Shown in pieces: positions 6,410-10,231 of a stretch of 10,231 nt of DNA. The notes under the pieces were generated by a model. It was not told the DNA's origin and did not search any database. It was given only the letters and a program-made list of their open reading frames with translations. The position numbers and the translations under genes are program-made. Source of the DNA: Lishizhenia sp033720595 (GTDB taxonomy: Bacteria; Bacteroidota; Bacteroidia; Flavobacteriales_D; Crocinitomicaceae); contig NZ_JAWWCF010000111.1 in NCBI RefSeq assembly GCF_033720595.1, forward strand, positions 1 to 10,231, given 5' to 3'. How positions within the stretch are numbered: position 1 is the first letter of the stretch; each line of letters opens with the position of its first letter.

Positions 6410-6724
6410 CTACAGGAAATCGTAATCCATCTCAACCTTGGCAATTCTCGTTTTAAACGTGGCAAACCAAGCTGATTTCCCCTTCTCTTTGGCAAGTGAA
6501 TGCAAGGGGTTATTTTTCCATTTGCGAATAGATTCCAAATCCTTCCAATAAGATACGCTAATTCCCACCTCTTCTCGGCATGCTTCAACGCCTAAAAAAC
6601 CATCAGCATCTTTTACGGCTTCTTCAATGGCTTCATTCATTTCTTTGTAATTCTCTACTACCTCAGTTCGAGTTGAAGTAAAGATTACCGCATAATAGGG
6701 CGGTTTGGGAGTTTCTGCTATCAT
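6410..6724 (-). CDS. antibiotic biosynthesis monooxygenase (ABM) fold protein
   Basis: A 104-residue protein when started at the ATG at 6722-6724. The frame is open to an ATG at 6790, but that would place the first 22 codons in the terminator of the upstream gene, and the family normally starts with a segment like MIAETPKPPYYAVIFTS. The dimeric ferredoxin-like ABM fold is indicated by strand PYYAVIFTSTR, helix NYKEMNEAIEEAV, the DGFLGVEACREEVGISVSYW strand pair, then a helix with SIRKWKNNPLHSLAKEKGK and the last strand FKTRIAKVEMDYDF. Relatives include quinol-type monooxygenases and haem-degrading enzymes, but many are uncharacterised; the substrate here is unknown. It is the first gene of a compact trio with DUF1801 and HEAT-like proteins, with a clear -7 box 18 bp upstream. 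Confidence 0.87.
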   Translation of the reverse strand: MIAETPKPPYYAVIFTSTRTEVVENYKEMNEAIEEAVKDADGFLGVEACREEVGISVSYWKDLESIRKWKNNPLHSLAKEKGKSAWFATFKTRIAKVEMDYDFL

Positions 6725-6742
6725 CCTTGAAAAGATTTTTAC

Positions 6743-6750
6743 CAAATCTA
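6743..6750 (-). promoter_or_regulatory. candidate -7 box for the ABM/DUF1801/HEAT operon
   Basis: On the minus strand this reads TAGATTTG, an exact match to the Bacteroidota consensus TAnnTTTG, 18 bp before the ATG at 6724. No clean -33 TTTG is found at the usual distance, because that region is occupied by the terminator hairpin of the preceding gene. The promoter thus appears to sit directly behind the terminator. Confidence 0.45.
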
Positions 6751-6755
6751 CAAAC

Positions 6756-6784
6756 AAAAAAGAGATCTTCTTTCGAAGATCTCT
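6756..6784 (-). terminator. rho-independent terminator of the beta-helix surface protein gene
   Basis: A perfect 10-bp stem AGAGATCTTC (6761-6770) and GAAGATCTCT (6775-6784) with a 4-nt loop. On the minus strand it is followed by a run of T (complement of 6756-6760) and further T-rich sequence. It begins 24 bp after the stop codon of the large minus-strand gene. Confidence 0.92.
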
Positions 6785-6808
6785 CATCAATTTAAGCGGC
6801 TACTAATT

Positions 6809-9800
6809 TTACTGAAGTACAAACTTAAAGTTAGCCGATTCGTCGTCGTTATCTAGCTGTAATATGTATAATCCTTTCGCTAATTCACCTACATCGATTT
6901 TGGTATGCATTTGATTTAATTTGAACACCTGAACTATTTTACCGGTAGACATCTCTATAAGCTTTCCTTGTAAAACTTCTCCGTCTAGCTGTACCATTTT
7001 CACATTTAAAACACCCGATGTTACAGGGTTAGGATAAACTGAAATTCCAAATTGCTCAAGGTCTTCCTCCACATTCAATAAAATATTTTGAGCTTCAACC
7101 GCACCTATATCTCTTGTTCCGTCATAAACTGCATTACCATGTTGATCTACAAACATATCCGAAGGTGCACCTGCATTGTATGCTGGACTCCCTACAGCCA
7201 AACTATGACTTAAAGTTACCCCTCCATTAAAAGCCAATGGAGAGATAACTGGGTTTACAGGGAGAGTGACCGTTCCTGTGATATCCCCCATTGCAGTTGC
7301 AAGGGTACTTACCTCAAGAACACCGATTAAGTTGTATCCATCACTGGTGATAGGTGATGTAGAAGTATATAAATCTGCACTAGAACCTGCGTTAAGTGCA
7401 ACAATTGTATTTTTTAATGAAGGAACCGTAAGGCTGTTATTTGCCACACCACCTCCTTCGTTACTTGCTGAATTATAAACGATAGTCGAAGCATTAATGT
7501 TCAATTCTGAATCTGAGTAAATTCCACCACCGTGATTCATAGATGAATTTCCTGATATTGTTGAAGTCATAACCGTTGCGCTACCAGACTTAATATGTAT
7601 AGCACCGCCATTTCCTAAGGCTCCATTTGAAACGTTATTTATCAAAGTAGATGCATTAATAATAACATCTCCTCCGTTGACGAATATTCCTCCACCACCA
7701 AAGCTTTCTCCATCACCATTGGCTTGGTTTCCATCAATATTTACTTCAGTTAAGGTCATGGTAGAACCCGTCTGATTCCACAAGGCTCCTCCTTCTCTTC
7801 CAGCAACATTATTCTCGAAAGATCCACCGTTTATAGTAATGTCTGCCATACCAGTAATATGAATAGCACCACCATTACCCGGCGCAGGGGTACCTGCAGT
7901 TCCATCTACATCATTATCAATAAAATCACATGCTGTAATATCCAAGGTTCCATTTACCAATTCAATGGCTCCTCCAGCTCTATTCGCCGCATTGGCAAAA
8001 AAGTTTGAGTTTAGTATACTTACATCACCATCTAAACTCAAAATAGCTCCTCCAGAGGCAGAAGTTCCCGTTGCCATATTACTTTCTATATCTAAAGCAA
8101 CAAGATCCAATATACCAGATACGTTAAAAATGGCAGCTCCTCCATCGTCAGCAGCGGCTCCGAGGGCTACATTGTTCATGATTTCTGTGTTGTTCACCGT
8201 CATGGTTCCTGACCCATTCCAGAGTCCTCCTCCTTCTAAACCAGCTGAATTCCCATTAACAGTTCCTCCAATAATCGATACATTACCTGCACCCGTGATG
8301 TGTAATCCACCTCCGTTTCCAGGGGCTGACAAAGCAGAGTTATTGTCTAAGTTTACATTTGAAAGCATCAAAGTACTTCCTCCTGAATTATCTTCAATTC
8401 CCCCTCCAGCTCGCATTGCTGAATTTAAGGTTATACTCGAATTACTGATGCTCAAATCAGACCCTACATCATTTAATATTCCACCACCAGAACCAGCAGC
8501 TCCATCGGCAGAGTTATTTGAAATAATTGCATTTATAATCGTGAGGTCACCTCCATTAAAATTATAGATTCCACCACCACCATTATCTGCGGCATCGCCA
8601 GAAGCTATATTTCCAGAAATGGTAGTTCCATCAATATCCATTGAACCTGAACCATTCCATAGCCCACCACCTTCAGAACCGGCAGTATTGCCATTTACCG
8701 TTCCTCCAGTAATTGCGATAACTCCAGCACCCGTCATGTGTAATCCACCACCGTTTCCGGGAGCAGATAGGGCCATATTATTATTTAAATTAACATTATT
8801 GAGTGTTACAAAAGAAGTTCCTCCTGTTGCATTTCCTTCAATACCACCTCCAGCTCTTGAAGCTGAATTAGCGGTAATGAAAGAGTTGTTTACTGTTAGT
8901 ATAGCGCCTACATCATTCAATATTCCACCCCCAGAACCAGAAGCTCCATCGGCTGAATTATTTGTGATGACCGCATTCGAAACATTTAATGTTCCGTTAT
9001 TGAGGTTGTAGATTCCTCCACCACCATTGTCTGCTAAATCTCCAGATGCCGTATTTCCAGAAATAGTAGTTCCATCAATATTCATAGTTCCCACACCATT
9101 CCAAAGACCTCCACCTTCAGAACCTGCTGTATTTCCATTTACGGTTCCTCCGGTAATATCTATTGTACCTGGACCGGTCATGTGTAATCCACCACCATTA
9201 CCTGGAGCAGATAAGGCCATGTTATTGTTCAGATTGACGTTTGTTAGTATAATGTCATTGGAACCACCAGTGGCAACTCCTTCAATTCCTCCTCCTGCTC
9301 TTAACGCTGAGTTACCCGTAATGGAAGTATTGTCTACTGTTAAAGAAGCATTCACGTCATTTAAGATTCCTCCACCTGATCCCGAAGCACCATCAGCATT
9401 GTTATTAGCAATACTCGCATTCATGATCATAAGTGTTCCTCCAGAAAGGTTATAGATTCCTCCACCACCATTATCGGCAGCTGCTCCTGAAGCCGTATTA
9501 CCAGAAATACTCGTACCATCTATGGTCATCGTTCCCGTTCCATTCCATAATCCACCACCTTCTAATCCAGCCGTGTTTCCATTCACTGTTCCTCCAGTAA
9601 TATTAATCGTTCCGGGACCTGTCATGTGTAAACCACCTCCATTTCCTGGAGCTGATGAAGCCATATTATTGTTTAATGTAACCCCAGAGAGGGTAATTGA
9701 ATTTGATCCTGCCGAAGCAACACCTTCAATTCCCCCTCCTGCTCTTAGCGCAGAGTTCCCTGTAATTACCGTATTTGTGATAGATAAAGTTGCATCCACA

Positions 9801-10231
9801 TCATTTAATATCCCACCTCCAGAACCAGCGGCTCCATCAGCGTTATTATTAGTAATGATAGCATTGGAAATATTTAATGTTCCGTTATTGAGGTTGTATA
9901 TACCTCCACCTCCGTTGTCTGCTGCATCTCCTGAAGCAGTATTTCCTGTAATGGTCGCACCATCTATGGTCATGGTTCCTGATCCATTCCAAAGTGCCCC
10001 ACCTTCTGCGGCAGCCATGTTGTTGGCGTAGGTACCTCCTGTGATTACAGCCGTTCCTGCACCCGTAATATGCAATGCACCTCCATTACCTGGCACAGGC
10101 GTTGCCGGACTAACACCAGCATTGTTATTTGATAAGCTACACGCAGTTAAAGTAACCGTTGTACCAGCAACTGCCTCAATTGCTCCACCTGCTCGGTTCG
10201 CAATATTATTTGTGAAGGTTGAATTCACTGC
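6809..10231 (-). CDS. T9SS-secreted Pmp-like beta-helix surface protein, 5' partial
   Basis: At least 1140 codons with no stop up to the right edge. The apparent GTG start at 10226-10228 is internal, because the frame continues to 10231, so the signal peptide lies outside the window. Residues are counted from that GTG. Residues 1-930 are Gly/Asn/Ser/Thr-rich coils of the Chlamydia Pmp type (GGAI or GGGI, then a strand, then a GNxA or NNxA turn), predicting a right-handed parallel beta-helix. Residues about 47-783 are five near-identical higher-order units, with a shorter degenerate one behind. Residues about 940-1048 resemble a choice-of-anchor-Q region (SDGYNLIG, GSPAYNAG, GTRDIGAVEAQ). Residues 1060-1139 are a type A T9SS sorting domain with YPNP at 1065-1068 and ending LDNDDESANFKFVLQ. 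It is thus exported through the outer membrane and attached or released there. Adhesion is a common role for such proteins, but none is shown. Confidence 0.93.
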   Translation of the reverse strand, partial: AVNSTFTNNIANRAGGAIEAVAGTTVTLTACSLSNNNAGVSPATPVPGNGGALHITGAGTAVITGGTYANNMAAAEGGALWNGSGTMTIDGATITGNTASGDAADNGGGGIYNLNNGTLNISNAIITNNNADGAAGSGGGILNDVDATLSITNTVITGNSALRAGGGIEGVASAGSNSITLSGVTLNNNMASSAPGNGGGLHMTGPGTINITGGTVNGNTAGLEGGGLWNGTGTMTIDGTSISGNTASGAAADNGGGGIYNLSGGTLMIMNASIANNNADGASGSGGGILNDVNASLTVDNTSITGNSALRAGGGIEGVATGGSNDIILTNVNLNNNMALSAPGNGGGLHMTGPGTIDITGGTVNGNTAGSEGGGLWNGVGTMNIDGTTISGNTASGDLADNGGGGIYNLNNGTLNVSNAVITNNSADGASGSGGGILNDVGAILTVNNSFITANSASRAGGGIEGNATGGTSFVTLNNVNLNNNMALSAPGNGGGLHMTGAGVIAITGGTVNGNTAGSEGGGLWNGSGSMDIDGTTISGNIASGDAADNGGGGIYNFNGGDLTIINAIISNNSADGAAGSGGGILNDVGSDLSISNSSITLNSAMRAGGGIEDNSGGSTLMLSNVNLDNNSALSAPGNGGGLHITGAGNVSIIGGTVNGNSAGLEGGGLWNGSGTMTVNNTEIMNNVALGAAADDGGAAIFNVSGILDLVALDIESNMATGTSASGGAILSLDGDVSILNSNFFANAANRAGGAIELVNGTLDITACDFIDNDVDGTAGTPAPGNGGAIHITGMADITINGGSFENNVAGREGGALWNQTGSTMTLTEVNIDGNQANGDGESFGGGGIFVNGGDVIINASTLINNVSNGALGNGGAIHIKSGSATVMTSTISGNSSMNHGGGIYSDSELNINASTIVYNSASNEGGGVANNSLTVPSLKNTIVALNAGSSADLYTSTSPITSDGYNLIGVLEVSTLATAMGDITGTVTLPVNPVISPLAFNGGVTLSHSLAVGSPAYNAGAPSDMFVDQHGNAVYDGTRDIGAVEAQNILLNVEEDLEQFGISVYPNPVTSGVLNVKMVQLDGEVLQGKLIEMSTGKIVQVFKLNQMHTKIDVGELAKGLYILQLDNDDESANFKFVLQ
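7616..10090 (-). repeat. tandem array of 444-bp coding repeats (five full units plus one shortened)
   Basis: Using the GNGG-x-x-H motif as unit start, units lie at 9647-10090, 9203-9646 and 8759-9202 (444 bp each), 8321-8758 (438 bp), 7880-8320 (441 bp) and a shortened divergent one at 7616-7879 (264 bp). Length changes are multiples of three, so the frame is kept. Each 148-residue unit splits into five coils of about 27, 31, 30, 27 and 33 residues, each opening with GG plus G/A and I/L. A partial unit continues to the right edge (10091-10231). The middle units are closest to one another; the outer ones are more divergent. Confidence 0.93.

Noticed and set aside
5995..6588. Plus-strand frame at 5995-6186 and minus-strand frame at 6370-6588
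   Set aside because: Both are shadows of the DUF1801, HEAT-like and ABM-fold genes, which have family-typical sequence in their own frames.
6725..6790. Upstream start at 6790 for the ABM-fold gene
   Set aside because: The extension would be translated from the terminator hairpin and its U-tract and lies upstream of the best promoter box; the family normally starts like the Met at 6724.
7965..10031. Four long plus-strand reading frames of 130-200 residues, proline-rich, within the repeat region
   Set aside because: They are antisense shadows of the Gly/Asn-rich beta-helix gene: complementing GGN codons gives proline codons and keeps the frame open, and they recur with the 444-bp period.

Overview
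The window is AT-rich DNA that looks like a member of the Bacteroidota, most likely Flavobacteriales. The clearest markers are a giant surface protein ending in a type IX secretion (T9SS) sorting tail with a YPNP motif, promoter -7 boxes of the TAnnTTTG type, few classical Shine-Dalgarno sites, and several small protein families common in that phylum. No rRNA, tRNA, CRISPR array, transposase or phage gene is visible.

Layout from left to right. (1) Positions 1 to about 124 carry a fragment of a minus-strand reading frame that runs off the left edge. It abuts the plus-strand gene for a single-pass membrane protein with C-terminal TPR-like helices (about 127-1158). The N-terminus of that gene is missing, so a rearrangement or an assembly junction lies near 118-128. 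(2) A strong bidirectional terminator (1180-1210) separates it from a leftward group, 4246 to 1219: a WYL-domain transcription regulator, then a PaaG-like enoyl-CoA isomerase/hydratase and a PaaH-like 3-hydroxyacyl-CoA dehydrogenase. The two enzymes fit consecutive steps of the lower phenylacetyl-CoA (or a related beta-oxidation) pathway, and the regulator may control them. (3) A 205-bp divergent intergenic region (4247-4451) contains a good -7 box for the regulator gene, a perfect 7-bp inverted repeat and a repeated AGCGCTCAT word. (4) A rightward, ATGA-coupled pair encodes a secreted NlpC/P60 peptidase-like protein and a lipoprotein with two duplicated cysteine-containing MORN/YwqK-like units (4452-5548). 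(5) Convergent with it is a tight leftward trio (6724 to 5540): an antibiotic-biosynthesis-monooxygenase-fold protein, a DUF1801 protein and a HEAT-like helical protein. (6) From 6809 to beyond the right edge runs one leftward gene for a T9SS-secreted, Pmp-like right-handed beta-helix protein. It is built of near-identical 444-bp (148-residue) tandem units, each made of five glycine-rich coils, and has its own terminator (6756-6784).

The most noteworthy items are the higher-order 444-bp repeat array in the surface protein, the truncated gene junction at the left end, the coupled peptidase/lipoprotein pair, and the operator-like region beside the WYL regulator. I see no clear evidence of a wholly new defence or mobile system here.
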